DNA from: Dryas octopetala | Taxonomy: Eukaryota > Streptophyta > Magnoliopsida > Rosales > Rosaceae | Direction: 5' to 3' | Length of the DNA: 64,000 nucleotides | NCBI GenBank assembly: GCA_963921425.1 | Contig: OY992839.1 | Coordinates: 11,511,409-11,575,408 of the forward strand | Part shown: positions 1 through 10,894 of the stretch, one piece after another | Layout: each line of letters starts with the position of its first letter | Position numbering within the stretch: position 1 is the first letter of the stretch | Translations under genes and position numbers: made by a program | Notes under the pieces: generated by a model | Database searches by the model: none | Told to the model about the DNA's origin: nothing | Seen by the model: only the letters and a program-made list of their open reading frames with translations

Positions 1-952
1 TTAAAATTATATAAAATAAAATGCAAATAAATCGTAGTACTCTTTGGGTAAAATTGAATTACATTAACTTTTTTATTTATATTACACAGTTATGATTGAA
101 AAAAAAAAAAAGACAAGTAAAAATCTAAGGTGGGTTTATTTAATTAGGATTTAAAATTTGGTGGTATTCAATCAAAACTTAAGAGTTTATAAAACTCTGG
201 AGGTATTTAATTAAGATTTTTAAAAAGTCTATGGTATTCAATTAAGACTTTTAGAGAATCTATAAAAGTGACATGGTATTCAAAAACTTATTGACTTTAT
301 TAAATGATAGACTTTAAAAGACTTTTATGGACTTTGAAGTGTAAATTATGTTATCTCAAAGTCAATAATTTTCCAGCATTCCCCCTACATATTTCAAAGG
401 ATGTCAAATATTAAAAAACTATTAAAAAGTGGTTTTTTTTTTTTTTACAGAGTGATGCTAAACTCCTTAATCTTATTTATTCACCCGGCTTTCTCCCTTC
501 TCGACCAGACGAAGGAGATATGAATTCAATTCAGGCGGGTAAGGGCTTGACTTGACCCTGTGTTCTCCCGGTCGGAGGCGAAGATTGGCAAAGTTCATCA
601 TTCAATGGTGGGGTGCTCATAGAAAAGAAGGCGTCACCCAACAAGTGGCAGATTTTGATGGAGTCTCGCTTTGACGCTGGGGAGATCCATAGATCTGGAT
701 AGAGTCTCGCCCATAGATAGAGGAAGAGTACGCGCGCTAGCGCGCACCTCTTAATTCATTTTTTATAATTACTATATCCTCTTATATTAATTTTTTTTTT
801 CTCTTATATTAATTGACTCTTCATCTTGGGTTGAGACCAACAGCGTTGCCACAATGCAATGTAACAGCAAGATATTCAAACCAACCATTTTCCAGTCTTT
901 AAGTACTCAACACAAGATTATATATGCATAATTTGAGAAATAATGTTACCAC
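1..952. other. Intergenic DNA left of the copia element
   Basis: I see no gene here. Positions 130-340 hold a degenerate AT-rich stretch with several copies of a 'ggtattcaa(t)' phrase. A loosely similar stretch in opposite orientation ends near 11410, to the right of the retrotransposon, so both may be relics of one old repeat. Positions 480-760 are clearly GC-richer than the surroundings and contain a perfect 14-bp palindrome at 732-745, but no open frame with recognisable similarity. A poly-T run lies near 432-446. Confidence 0.5.
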
Positions 953-2610
953 TGAAAGTTTAATTTAGGTGATCTGTTCACTTAATAAACTTGATTAATT
1001 TCACTTTCAGTGATCGGACCCCAATTTTTGGTTTATGTGATCACTCACGAACTAGTCAAACAAACACAACTCAGACGGTTCAGTAACGAAAATATGAAAC
1101 TCCAGATTGACTTCTAAAAACCAAAAATCACTTCTGTAAACAACACAAATCAAACACACCAAGGATCAAGTGACATCCTATACACTCAGAGGACCCATCA
1201 CAATAGGCATCCCAGTGTTATCCACAACTACAGTGGTGTGTGATTAGCTAGACAGTTATATAAGGCATATATCAATTTCAAGCATATAGCTACAGTACAG
1301 ATTTGTGTTTAAAAGTTGAGTGAGTCAGTAAGCATAACAACACAAACAAGAAAGACAAATGCACACAAGATGTTCACCCAGAAAAACCACAAAGGGTAAA
1401 AACTGGGGATCTATCCAGCTGACCAGGCAATCCACTAAATAAGAAGTTCAATACAAAGGGAGCACACAGCACACAAGCTCAATCACTAAGTCCTAGACTA
1501 AGTGGCAGCTTTCTTACCCCTTTGTGCAACTTCCATAAGCAAGGCAATCGGTCATTCATGAAGAAGGCAGCTCCACTCCAAGCTCATCAACCCATGGCAC
1601 CAATTCGCACCAAGCCCAGTAGATTCATCAATGCATGAACATGATATGCCAATGTGGGATTCTAAAACAAAGATCAACCTTCTCAAGGTATAGACGTGAA
1701 AAGGTTGATATTGAATCCTTCAACTAAAATCTAAAATGAATGTGTTTGAAGAATGTATGAAAAGATTTAAGCACTCAAGCTCATTTAGAATTTTAGATGA
1801 AACAAAAACAAGTTCAGAAAATCTCTTTTTGATTTTTCAAGAATTAAAAGACCATATTCTGAAAATGTTAAAGATGAGCATTTAACCTCAAAGATACCCA
1901 GGCATAAAACCCGAAAAATACACACCCAAAATGCTCATACGCCCACCCAAAAAGATCTGAGCAGAATGCACCTTATACCCGTACACACCCACGCAACTTT
2001 CATGTTTGCCCGAGCCACGTGGAAGCCAATGGCTGTCCACAAGAGACGAATGAGGGGCATATTCTCTTTGTCCTAGAGGGGTATCCTAGTATTACTAAGG
2101 ATAGGAATGAGGAGCTGTAAAAAGGAATTTTGCATTATTTTGCAGAAATCAGAATTGTAGAAGATGATGAATAGTGCTGATGTGTGAAGGTGTGTGGCGT
2201 GAATGGCAAAGATGCAATCAGATCTGATTGCTACAGTAGGGGAACCAAGCCATGTGCAATGCACATGCATGTTTAGTAAAAAACAGAACATGGGCTTTCA
2301 ATGAAATGGGCTTAAAAAGCAAAACCCGAAATGGACCCACTGTAGTGACTGTGACTTAAATATCAACCACTGTACGTGAAAAACATTGTTCTTTATGATC
2401 AGTGAATGACTAGTCAAATAGACAAAAAACTGTTAATTTCATGAAATGAATGAAGTGCAGTATACCTTGTGTCTTTGTTCATTCTTGACTTCTTCAATGC
2501 AGCTGAACTTGTCCTTAATCTAGCCTAAAGCTTGTGAGTGATTAAATACAAATTAATACAATTGTTTTGACAAGGAAAATAGCCAATATAACAAATCCTA
2601 GAAACTAACA
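953..2610 (-). repeat. 3' LTR of the copia element (1,658 bp)
   Basis: On the minus strand the LTR starts TGTTAG and ends CTTTCA, the usual TG...CA ends. Read by eye it differs from the other LTR by 11 substitutions and one 4-bp indel (near 2030 here, an extra CAAT-like unit near 10310 in the partner), about 99.3% identity. A 72-codon antisense open frame appears in both LTRs (2073-2291 and 10357-10575) and I treat it as chance. The adjacent purine tract identifies this copy as the 3' LTR. Confidence 0.95.
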
Positions 2611-2622
2611 ATCTCCCCCTTT
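2611..2622 (-). other. Polypurine tract (plus-strand primer) of the copia element
   Basis: On the minus strand this reads AAAGGGGGAGAT and lies directly against the 3' LTR. In copia elements this RNase H-resistant tract primes second-strand synthesis. Confidence 0.85.
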
Positions 2623-4107
2623 GGCTTTCCTTGACAAAACATCAACCCATTCACCTCACAAGACTCTCAACACTCAGCCCAACACTGTGTTATAATGTAC
2701 CTGCAAGAAGAAGTACTTGCACAACACAAAGTATGATAGTACAACAACCAATGCAATTTAAACACAGCAAGCAATGTAGATTAAACAAATACATTCTCCC
2801 TCTTTTTGTCATGGAAAGACAAAAGGTCATACATAAAAGGAAAGTTCAGTTCAAAAGCACAGAAAGTTGGAGAGATATGCAAGAGAAAAATACATGCTGA
2901 AAGAGTAAATTCCATAAAAGTCTGACTCCCCCTAAATTCGAACTCCCCCTAAAGACTAACTCCCCCTAAAGTTGATAATCTGCAGTAGCCGCAACATCTC
3001 GATACCGGGCTTGCAGAATATAGACATGTAATATGAGGGACAGCTAGAGAAGAACATAGGTATGCAGAAAAGTCTGAAATGCCCTTTAATGAACAGTAAC
3101 CCAAAGTGCAGACTGGCTCTGTGAAATTGACTGTATTTGACGATTGTTAGACTAGTCAAAATGAACAAACAGCGTACTGGAACATAAAACAGCCATGTGA
3201 TTTGACAAAAAGATAGAGGAATCCTTAAAGAGTTGGAAGCAATGACACACAAAAAAAATCTATGAGTTAGATGTGCTTCAAGGATTTTATTTTTGACAAA
3301 ACAACAAACACAATTAAAAAGAATTAACCACCAATGTCAACACTCTAATAGATATGGAAAATGAAGATTGCAAATTTTGTGCAAGTAAATAAGCATATTT
3401 GGGATATAGGGAGGTCAATGCTAGCATTCAAGACTTGTTCAAGATGGTAAAACAATGTCAAAGACAACCAAAGAGGTTAAATAAGTTTCATCCACAACAA
3501 GAGATTAGAATTTAACCACTCAAGAGAATTTCTAATTTGGGAACAAATTTTGAAAGCAAAGTTTTTCAACTCATGACAATGGCTATGAGAAAATTATTTT
3601 CATTTGTTTTGTTTAGGCACATCCCAAGTTAAGTGCAATGAATTTGTCCAATTTTGCGACTCTTTACCCTAGAACACCATAAAAACACCTTGTTTCTCCC
3701 TAGGGCCGTGACTTCTTTGGTCACACTTCTTTTTTTTTTTTGTTATTTTGTATGGTGCACATTTGTTCAAATGAGGAAAGTTTAGCTGAAGATGGGTCAC
3801 AAATGAGAAATTATATTGAAGGGCTAAATTGCATCCTTAAACAAATTGTCTTTGAAAAGCATTTAACAAGTTTGATTGACTATGACAAAGTGTTAAATAG
3901 GAAAAAAAATCTCAAGGCTAACATTTGACAAGAAGGAGGGATTATGCTTATTGACATGACTCATGTTATGCAAGAACCTTTTTGAATATCAAAGAGAGTG
4001 TGACAAATAATGTTAAGACCTTTCAAAGTGGTTATTTTCTGTAAAAGAAAAACTACTTAACCAAATAAAAGAAACTTAAACAATGAAGCACATTTAACTA
4101 CAAAGAC
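2623..4107 (-). other. Non-coding 3' region of the copia element, with repeated purine tracts
   Basis: This 1.5-kb stretch separates the end of pol from the polypurine tract. Some Sireviruses carry an envelope-like frame here; this copy has no long frame. Three copies of ACTCCCCCTAAA (minus strand TTTAGGGGGAGT) begin at 2925, 2942 and 2959, spaced exactly 17 nt apart, and a weaker pyrimidine-rich patch lies near 2791-2808. Multiple purine tracts upstream of the 3' LTR are a described Sirevirus trait. The rest is AT-rich and unremarkable. Confidence 0.6.
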
Positions 4108-5355
4108 TCATGCATGTGTACAAATGCCAATCGACTTCCGAAGACTAATGTGCTTTGGATTCTCTAGAGCTTTTGTAAAGATGTCTGCAAGTTGTTGTTC
4201 GGAAGGAACAAAAGTCAAAGTAAGAGTTCCACTCTCCACAAGATCGCGAATGAAATGATGTCTTATGTCAATATGCTTGGTTCTAGTATGTTGCACCGGG
4301 TTCTTGGAGATATCTATAGCACTCATGTTATCACAATAGATGAGAAAAGTTTTCTCATCAATTCCATAATCGGCTAACATTTGTCTCATCCAAATGAGTT
4401 GTGTACAACAACTCCCTGCTGCTATGTATTCAGCTTCAGCAGTCGACAAAGAGACAGAATTCTGCTCCTTGCTATGCCAAGACACTAAGTTATTCCCAAC
4501 ATAGAAAGCACCACCCGAGGTGCTCTTCAAATCATCACTACACCCAGCCCAATCGGAGTCACTAAATCCAACCAATTTAGTGTTGGTATCATGGGTATAC
4601 CACAACCCATAGTCAAGAGTTCCACTTACATATTTGATGATTCTTTTTGTTGCAAACAAATGGGATTCTTTGGGATCACTTTGGAACCTAGCACACACTC
4701 CTACCGCAAACGATATGTCCGGTCTACTAGCTGTGAGGTAGAGGAGACTTCCTATCATGCTTCTATACAAGGTTTGGTCCACTTGCTTACCACTTGGATC
4801 CCTATGAAGTTTGGAGCTTTTACTCATTGGAGTAGTAGCCACTTTGGAAGACTCAAGCGCAAACTTTTTGACCAAGTTTCTAGCATACTTAGATTGGGAG
4901 ATAAATATTCCACTATCTACTTGCTTAACTTGCAGCCCTAAAAAGAAATTCATTTCACTAACTAGACTCATTTCAAATTCACTGGACATTACATCAATGA
5001 ATCTCTTAACATGAAAATCTGAAGTTGAACCAAAGACAATATCATCCACATAAACTTGAGCAATCAAGACATCATTTTTCAACCTTTTTACAAATAGGGT
5101 CTTGTCAACCGACCCTCTTTGATACCCATTGGACAACAAGTGATGAGAGAGTCTCTCATACCAAGCTCTTGGAGCTTGCTTCAGCCCATACAAGGCTTTC
5201 CTCAATTTATAAACACCATCTCTCATGTGAGGATCCTCAAAACCTTTTGGTTGTTCTACAAAAACTTCCTCATTCAAGTAACCATTTAAAAACGCTGTTT
5301 TAACATCCATTTGATACAATTTGAACCTAAGATGACATGCAATGGCACAAAGCAA
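4108..5355 (-). pseudogene. pol: Copia pol fragment: reverse transcriptase (C-terminal part) and RNase H
   Basis: This 415-codon open frame on the minus strand carries the copia RT core: [11 protein letters not shown], the [11 protein letters not shown] block and the catalytic YVDDI. RNase H follows, with the [11 protein letters not shown] and [13 protein letters not shown] motifs. It ends normally after the RNase H C-terminus. The same frame continues upstream past the first methionine to about 5450, where a frame break separates it from the N-terminal RT segment. In a working element this enzyme copies the genomic RNA into DNA and degrades the template inside the virus-like particle. The motifs are intact, so the damage is in the connection to the rest of the polyprotein, not in this domain. 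Confidence 0.9.
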
Positions 5356-5411
5356 CCTAACGGACTCAAGTCTAGCAACGGGTGCAAAAGTCTCATCAAA
5401 ATCAATACCCT

Positions 5412-5750
5412 CTAATTGAGAGTACCCTTGAGCAACAAGCCTAGCCTTGTTTCTAACAAAACTACATTCCCAAATTCATCAGATTTATTTTTGAAGATCC
5501 ATTTGGTTCCAATGACATTTGTGTTGGCTGGTCTCTCTACAAGAGTCCATACTTGGTTTCTCTCAAATTGGTTCAATTCCTCATGCATTGCACTCACCCA
5601 TTCCTCATGATTGAGTGCTTCTTTGACATTTTTAGGTTCAACAATGGACACATAGCACACATGAGCAAGTTCATTTGCCATTTGTTTTCTAGTCCTAACT
5701 GGCTGGTCTAAAGAACCTAGAATTACATCTTCACCATGGTTACACCTCAC
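5412..5750 (-). pseudogene. pol: Copia pol fragment: start of reverse transcriptase
   Basis: This short minus-strand frame holds the junction between integrase and RT and the N-terminal RT block (EEWVSAMHEELNQFERNQVW, then WIFKNK). It is out of frame with the integrase segment at about 5750-5775 and with the main RT segment at about 5450. The break near 5450 looks like an insertion of a few bases in a T-rich stretch. The break near 5770 falls at a run of A on the coding strand and is consistent with one missing base. Confidence 0.85.
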
Positions 5751-6910
5751 CCATCTTGGTTTTCAGATCTGTCACTCAAGGTTTTGTCATTTTGTTCGCT
5801 CTCTGACTTATCAAACTCAACAATTTTTGAGTCATCAGTAGGTTCATCACTACCTGACTTGGACTCTTCTTTAACCAAATTATCCTCTTTAGGATCAGAT
5901 TGTGGGAACAATCCATCCTTATCTGCAGCCATTTCAATAGATGCATCATGATCATCTATTTTCACATTTATGGATTCCAACATAGAATTTGTTCGCAAAT
6001 TGAAGACTCTAAAAGCTCTACTTTTGGATGAATAGCCTAAAAATAGACCCTCATCACTCTTAGAATCAAATTTCCCCAAATGTTCTCTATCCCTAAGGAT
6101 GTAACATGCACTCCCAAACACTCTAAAGTGTGTAACCTTAGGTTTCCTACCCTTCCACAGTTCATAGGGAGTCTTTTTGGTTCCCGGCCTAAGGTAGACT
6201 CTATTTATGATGTAACATGCTGTGTTTACCGCCTCAGCCCAGAAATGTTTAGCAAGATTTTTGCTATTCAACATCACTCTAGCCATCTCAATCAAAACCC
6301 TATTCTTTCTCTCAACGATTCTATTTTGTTGGGGTGTTATTGGAGCTGAGAATTCATGTTTAATACTCATTTGACAACAAAACTCATCGAATTGAGAGTT
6401 TTCAAACTCAGTACCATGGTCTGATCTAATTCTGGACAGGGTTGACAGACTCGACATACCTTCACTTTTCAGCAGTTTCACAATCTTGACAAAATGATGA
6501 AATGTCTCCGACTTGTCCTTAAGAAATGACACCCAAGTGTACCTAGAAAAATCATCTACCATGACTAGAATGTATTTCTTTCCACCTATTGACAAGGTTT
6601 GGACAGGACCAACTAAATCCAAGTGAATTAGTTCAAGTGTCCTAGAGGTGCCTATGTCTTTGACTCTTTTGTGTGGTTCTTTGGTTTGTTTCCCCATTTG
6701 ACATGGACCACAAATGAAAGTTTCGGGCTTTCCTATCTTTGGAAGACCTCTAACAACCTCATGCTTAGACAACTTGTAAAGATCATGAACATTAATGTGG
6801 TCTTTGATGCCAAAGGGAGCTAGTATCATCAATGGCTCTATTGCAAGTATTCTCAATTTTTCCAACATTGCCATCAAACACATAGCAATCATCCCTAGAC
6901 CTAGGGGCAT
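5747..6910 (-). pseudogene. pol: Copia pol fragment: integrase
   Basis: This 387-codon frame begins in the GAG-pre-integrase/zinc region (CGPCQMGKQTKEPH at the end of the HHCC finger) and runs through the DDE integrase core. The first Asp is in HLDLVGPV, the second in RSDHGTEFEN, and the Glu in NRIVERKNR. A variable, acidic C-terminal tail follows. The family inserts the cDNA copy into host chromosomes. The segment is out of frame with its upstream neighbour near 6800, where about 4 nt appear to be missing beside the first zinc-ligand histidines, and with RT near 5770. Confidence 0.9.
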
Positions 6911-7026
6911 TCAAGATCTCCCTTCCTTGGGAGTCAACAATTCTACATCCACTCTTGGACATACACACTTCACCACCCCATTCATCACAAAGTTGGCTAA
7001 TACTAAGCAAATTAGAATTCAGCCTA
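6792..7026 (-). pseudogene. pol: Copia pol fragment: region between protease and integrase
   Basis: A short open stretch contains LLSISQLCDEWG, the conserved block that follows the copia protease, and runs to the LWHQR motif that begins the integrase zinc finger. It is in a different frame from the protease segment (break at an A run on the coding strand, about 7037-7046) and from the integrase segment (break near 6800). Confidence 0.8.
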
Positions 7027-7908
7027 TCAACAAATCTTACATTTTTTCAATTCGGGTATACCGGGAATGTGTACAACCCCTTTTCCACTCACATAGGACT
7101 TCTCTCCTCCTCCAAAAGTCACACTACCACCATCATAAGAAGCAAGTGAGGTAAAGACCTCCTTATCTCCCGTCATATGTTTGGAACACCCACTATCTAG
7201 GTACCAAATGTTCCTCTTGGTGGCTGAAAAAGCATTCAAGATTACTAGACATTTAGTGGAGCTCTTCACAACCCATCTTTGATGTGGACTTGGCTTATTT
7301 TTGGGAAGTGGGGTGACAAGTAAGGCAATTTTGGTTACCTCTTTGAGTAAATTGTTCACTTGCTCTTGTAGAGAAATATTTCTCTTTGGTTCACTTGATT
7401 TCTTTCCTCTAAGTTTGTTGCAATTTGGTCTAATGTGACCCTTGACATGACAATGATGACAAACCGGGACAAACTTTGGTTTTCTAAGTGAAGTAGAACA
7501 ATAAATTTGTGTGACACTTGGTGTAGCTTGACTTGACTTAGAATGAGATGCATTTTGACCAATGTCAATGAAACCTAGACCCTTTTTGACACTATGATCA
7601 GATTCTGACTTGACAAAAATGGTCTTTGTGTTGGATACACTATGACTATTTTCACTAAAACCCAAACCGGTTTTGTCCCCATGATGCTTTCCAATCCTAA
7701 GTATCCTATCAACCTTTTCAGCTCCAATGGTGAGCTCAACAATGCTCTCATTTGCTTCATGTACTTCTTTTTGAAGTTTCTCATTCAAAGATTTAAAGTA
7801 GATGTTGCTCTCCTTGAGCACTTTGACTTGACTCTCAAAATTTTGTTTCAAGATAGCCACACTTTCTAATTCACTCTCTAATGACTCAATCTTCTCACAC
7901 AATTTCAA
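7027..7908 (-). pseudogene. Copia Gag extension and aspartic protease fragment
   Basis: This 293-codon frame starts with a coiled-coil-rich stretch (CEKIESLESELESVA). It continues to a second CX2CX4HX4C zinc knuckle, CHHCHVKGHIRPNC, and ends with the retroviral-type protease active site YLDSGCSKHMTGD. A long Gag with a coiled coil and two knuckles fits Sireviruses. It is out of frame with Gag proper near 7990-8000, and it stops at 7027 because of an apparent single-base insertion in an A run just upstream. Confidence 0.85.
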
Positions 7909-7940
7909 TTTAGCATTCTTTAGTTTCTGATTTTCTTCCT

Positions 7941-9158
7941 TTATGCTAAGAGTTTCGGTGAAAAGTAAGTCATACTTATCACAAAGTGCAGTGTAAGACT
8001 ATCATCAGGAGCAGATTCTGAGTCAGACCCACCATCAACTTGTTCAATCTCCTTGATTGATGCAACAAATGCAACTTCATCACCCTCAACATCGGAAGAA
8101 GACTCACAATCATTTGAGTCATCACTCTCACTATCACTCCAAGTGATTTTCATGGCTTTATTCTTACTTGAAGGATTATTCTTTCTATTATTTGCACATT
8201 CAATTGCTATGTGACCTATTCCACCACAAGTGTAACATTTCACATCTCTCTTGGTTGTTCTTCCTTCTTTAAAGTTAGACTTCCTCTCTTGTTTTCTCTC
8301 AAATGAATTCTCTCCTTGAGGTTTGAATTTGAACTCCTTAAAGTTGTTACCACTAGTTCTAGCTTCTCTCCCTTTATTTCTAAGAATTCGTCTAAATCTT
8401 TTGACAAAAAGGGCAACCTCATCATCGGACATGGATGATTTTTCACTCAAGTTTTCACTCATCTCTTTGACACTTTGCAAAGCAATATCCTTTGACTTCT
8501 TGCTGTCCCTTTCATCCATTTCAAGTTCCATCTCAAAGGTTTTAAGTTTTCCTACCAATTTACCAATTTTGAGTTCATCCAAATTTTGGACTTCTTGTAT
8601 TGCATGCTTCTTAGATTGAAATCTCTTAGGTAGAGATCTAAGAACCTTTTGGACAATGGTAGACTCCTCATAAGGTTTACCTAGGGACATGGCTTCATTT
8701 GTGAGGGCTTCCAACCTTTCATAGAACTCGGAAAATGACTCGGACTCTTTCATCCTAATTTCTTCAAATTTGGCATGTACCATTTGAAGCTTAAGTGACC
8801 TAACTTGTTTGTCCCCTTCATGAACAACCCTAAGTTTGTTCCAAGCTTGCCTAGCCGTGACACAATGTTGTATGTGTGCAAATTGTGAGGAAGACAGTGC
8901 AGTGACAATAGCATTTCTAGCTTTCTTGTTGGAGCTAGAGGCCGTGACTTCGGCAAAAGACCATTCGGACCTAGGCTTAGGAGTTTCAATCCCATCAACA
9001 ATTCGTGTGGGAGGAATCCACTCAACAGTGAGATACTCATATGCCAACTCGTCATAGGCATCAAGAAAAATTTCAAATTTTTCTCTCCAAGCAGCGTAGT
9101 TGCTGCCATCAAAGAATGGAGGAGAGTTGCAAGATCCTGCAACGCGATCTCTTTCCAT
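7941..9158 (-). CDS. gag: Copia Gag (nucleocapsid) open frame
   Basis: This 405-codon minus-strand frame starts 60 nt after the primer site. The N-terminal PPFFDGSNYAAWREKFE block is the DUF4219/UBN2-type start of copia Gag. The middle is a helical Gag core (QAWNKLRVVHEGD), followed by a basic stretch and a CX2CX4HX4C zinc knuckle at about residues 308-321 (CYTCGGIGHIAIEC). An acidic Asp/Ser/Glu-rich tail follows. Gag forms the virus-like particle and packages the RNA. The last dozen or so residues are probably out-of-frame sequence after a shift near 7990-8000; the natural frame seems to continue into the 7027-7908 segment. Confidence 0.88.
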   Translation of the reverse strand: MERDRVAGSCNSPPFFDGSNYAAWREKFEIFLDAYDELAYEYLTVEWIPPTRIVDGIETPKPRSEWSFAEVTASSSNKKARNAIVTALSSSQFAHIQHCVTARQAWNKLRVVHEGDKQVRSLKLQMVHAKFEEIRMKESESFSEFYERLEALTNEAMSLGKPYEESTIVQKVLRSLPKRFQSKKHAIQEVQNLDELKIGKLVGKLKTFEMELEMDERDSKKSKDIALQSVKEMSENLSEKSSMSDDEVALFVKRFRRILRNKGREARTSGNNFKEFKFKPQGENSFERKQERKSNFKEGRTTKRDVKCYTCGGIGHIAIECANNRKNNPSSKNKAMKITWSDSESDDSNDCESSSDVEGDEVAFVASIKEIEQVDGGSDSESAPDDSLTLHFVISMTYFSPKLLA

Positions 9159-9218
9159 CTAGACACACCTAGAAAACAAACAACACCCTAGGATCTCTCT
9201 ATTTGCTTTTAGAGTAGC

Positions 9219-9230
9219 GCTCTGATACCA
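9219..9230 (-). other. Primer binding site, tRNA-iMet
   Basis: On the minus strand this reads TGGTATCAGAGC, complementary to the 3' end of plant initiator methionine tRNA. It starts 2 nt inside the 5' LTR and fixes the direction of the element. Confidence 0.93.
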
Positions 9231-9232
9231 AT

Positions 9233-10894
9233 TGAAAGTTTAATTTAGGTGATCTGTTCACTTAATAAACTTGATTAATTTCACTTTCAGTGATCGGACC
9301 CCAATTTTTGGTTTATGTGATCACTCACGAACTAGTCAAACAAACACAACTCAGACGGTTCAGTAACGAAAATATGAAACTCCAGATTGACTTCTAAAAA
9401 CCAAAAATCACTTCTGTAAACAACACAAATCAAACACACCAAGGATCAAGTGACATCCTATACACTCAGAGGACCCATCACAATAGGCATCCCAGTGTTA
9501 TCCACAACTACAGTGGTGTGTGATTAGCTAGACAGTTATATAAGGCATATATCAATTTCAAGCATATAGCTACAGTACAGATTTGTGTTTAAAAGTTGAG
9601 TGAGTCAGTAAGCATAACAACACAAACAAGAAAGACAAATGCACACAAGATGTTCACCCAGAAAAACCACAAAGGGTAAAAACTGGGGGTCTATCCAGCT
9701 GACCAGGCAATCCACTAAATAAGAAGTTCAATACAAAGGGAGCACACAGCACACAAGCTCAATCACTAAGTCCTAGACTAAGTGGCAGCTTTCTTACCCC
9801 TTTGTACAACTTCCATAAGCAAGGCAATCAGTCATTCATGAAGAAGGCAGCTCCACTCCAAGCTCATCAACCTATGGCACCAATTCGCACCAAGCCCAGT
9901 AGATTCATCAATGCATGAACATGATATGCCAATGTGAGATTCTAAAACAAAGATCAACCTTCTCAAGCTATAGACGTGAAAAGGTTGATATTGAATCCTT
10001 CAACTAAAATCTAAAATGAATGTGTTTGAAGAATGTATGAAAAGATTTAAGCACTCAAGCCCATTTAGAATTTTAGATGAAACAAAAACAAGTTCAGAAA
10101 ATCTCTTTTTGATTTTTCAAGAATTAAAAGACCATATTCTGAAAATGTTAAAGATGAGCATTTAACCTCAAAGATACCCAGGCATAAAACCCGAAAAATA
10201 CACACCCAAAATGCTCATACGCCCACCCAAAAAGATCTGAGCATAATGCACCTTATACCCGTACACACCCACGCAACTTTCATGTTTGCCCGAGCCACGT
10301 GGAAGCCAATCAATGGCTGTCCACAAGAGACGAATGAGGGGCATATTCTCTTTGTCCTAGAGGGGTATCATAGTATTACTAAGGATAGGAATGAGGAGCT
10401 GTAAAAAGGAATTTTGCATTATTTTGTAGAAATCAGAATTGTAGAAGATGATGAATAGTGCTGATGTGTGAAGGTGTGTGGCGTGAATGGCAAAGATGCA
10501 ATCAGATCTGATTGCTACAGTAGGGGAACCAAGCCATGTGCAATGCACATGCATGTTTAGTAAAAAACAGAACATGGGCTTTCAATGAAATGGGCTTAAA
10601 AAGCAAAACCCGAAATGGACCCACTGTAGTGACTGTGACTTAAATATCAACCACTGTACGTGAAAAACATTGTTCTTTATGATCAGTGAATGACTAGTCA
10701 AATAGACAAAAAACTGTTAATTTCATGAAATGAATGAAGTGCAGTATACCTTGTGTCTTTGTTCATTCTTGACTTCTTCAATGCAGCTGAACTTGTCCTT
10801 AATCTAGCCTAGAGCTTGTGAGTGATTAAATACAAATTAATACAATTGTTTTGACAAGGAAAATAGCCAATATAACAAATCCTAGAAACTAACA
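9233..10894 (-). repeat. 5' LTR of the copia element (1,662 bp)
   Basis: This is the partner of the 953-2610 LTR, 4 bp longer because of one short duplication near 10310. It carries the promoter in a working element. I did not identify a convincing TATA box on the minus strand. Confidence 0.95.

Larger units (their letters stand above)
953..10894 (-). mobile_element. Complete Ty1/copia LTR retrotransposon, Sirevirus-like
   Basis: The element is 9.9 kb and reads right to left. It is bounded by near-identical LTRs at 953-2610 and 9233-10894. The 5-bp target duplication ACCAC is perfect (948-952 and 10895-10899). The tRNA-iMet primer site lies 2 nt inside the right (5') LTR and a purine tract abuts the left (3') LTR. 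Domain order on the minus strand is Gag, protease, integrase, reverse transcriptase, RNase H, which is copia order. The long Gag with an extra coiled-coil/zinc-knuckle extension, the repeated purine tracts and about 1.5 kb between pol and the 3' LTR suggest the Sirevirus (SIRE/Maximus) lineage; that lineage call is inference. The coding region has several frame breaks, so this copy should not make an intact polyprotein as read. Confidence 0.95.

Noticed and set aside
2073-2291. 72-codon antisense open frame repeated at 10357-10575
   Set aside because: It is duplicated only because it lies in the LTRs, and it shows no domain or coding character.
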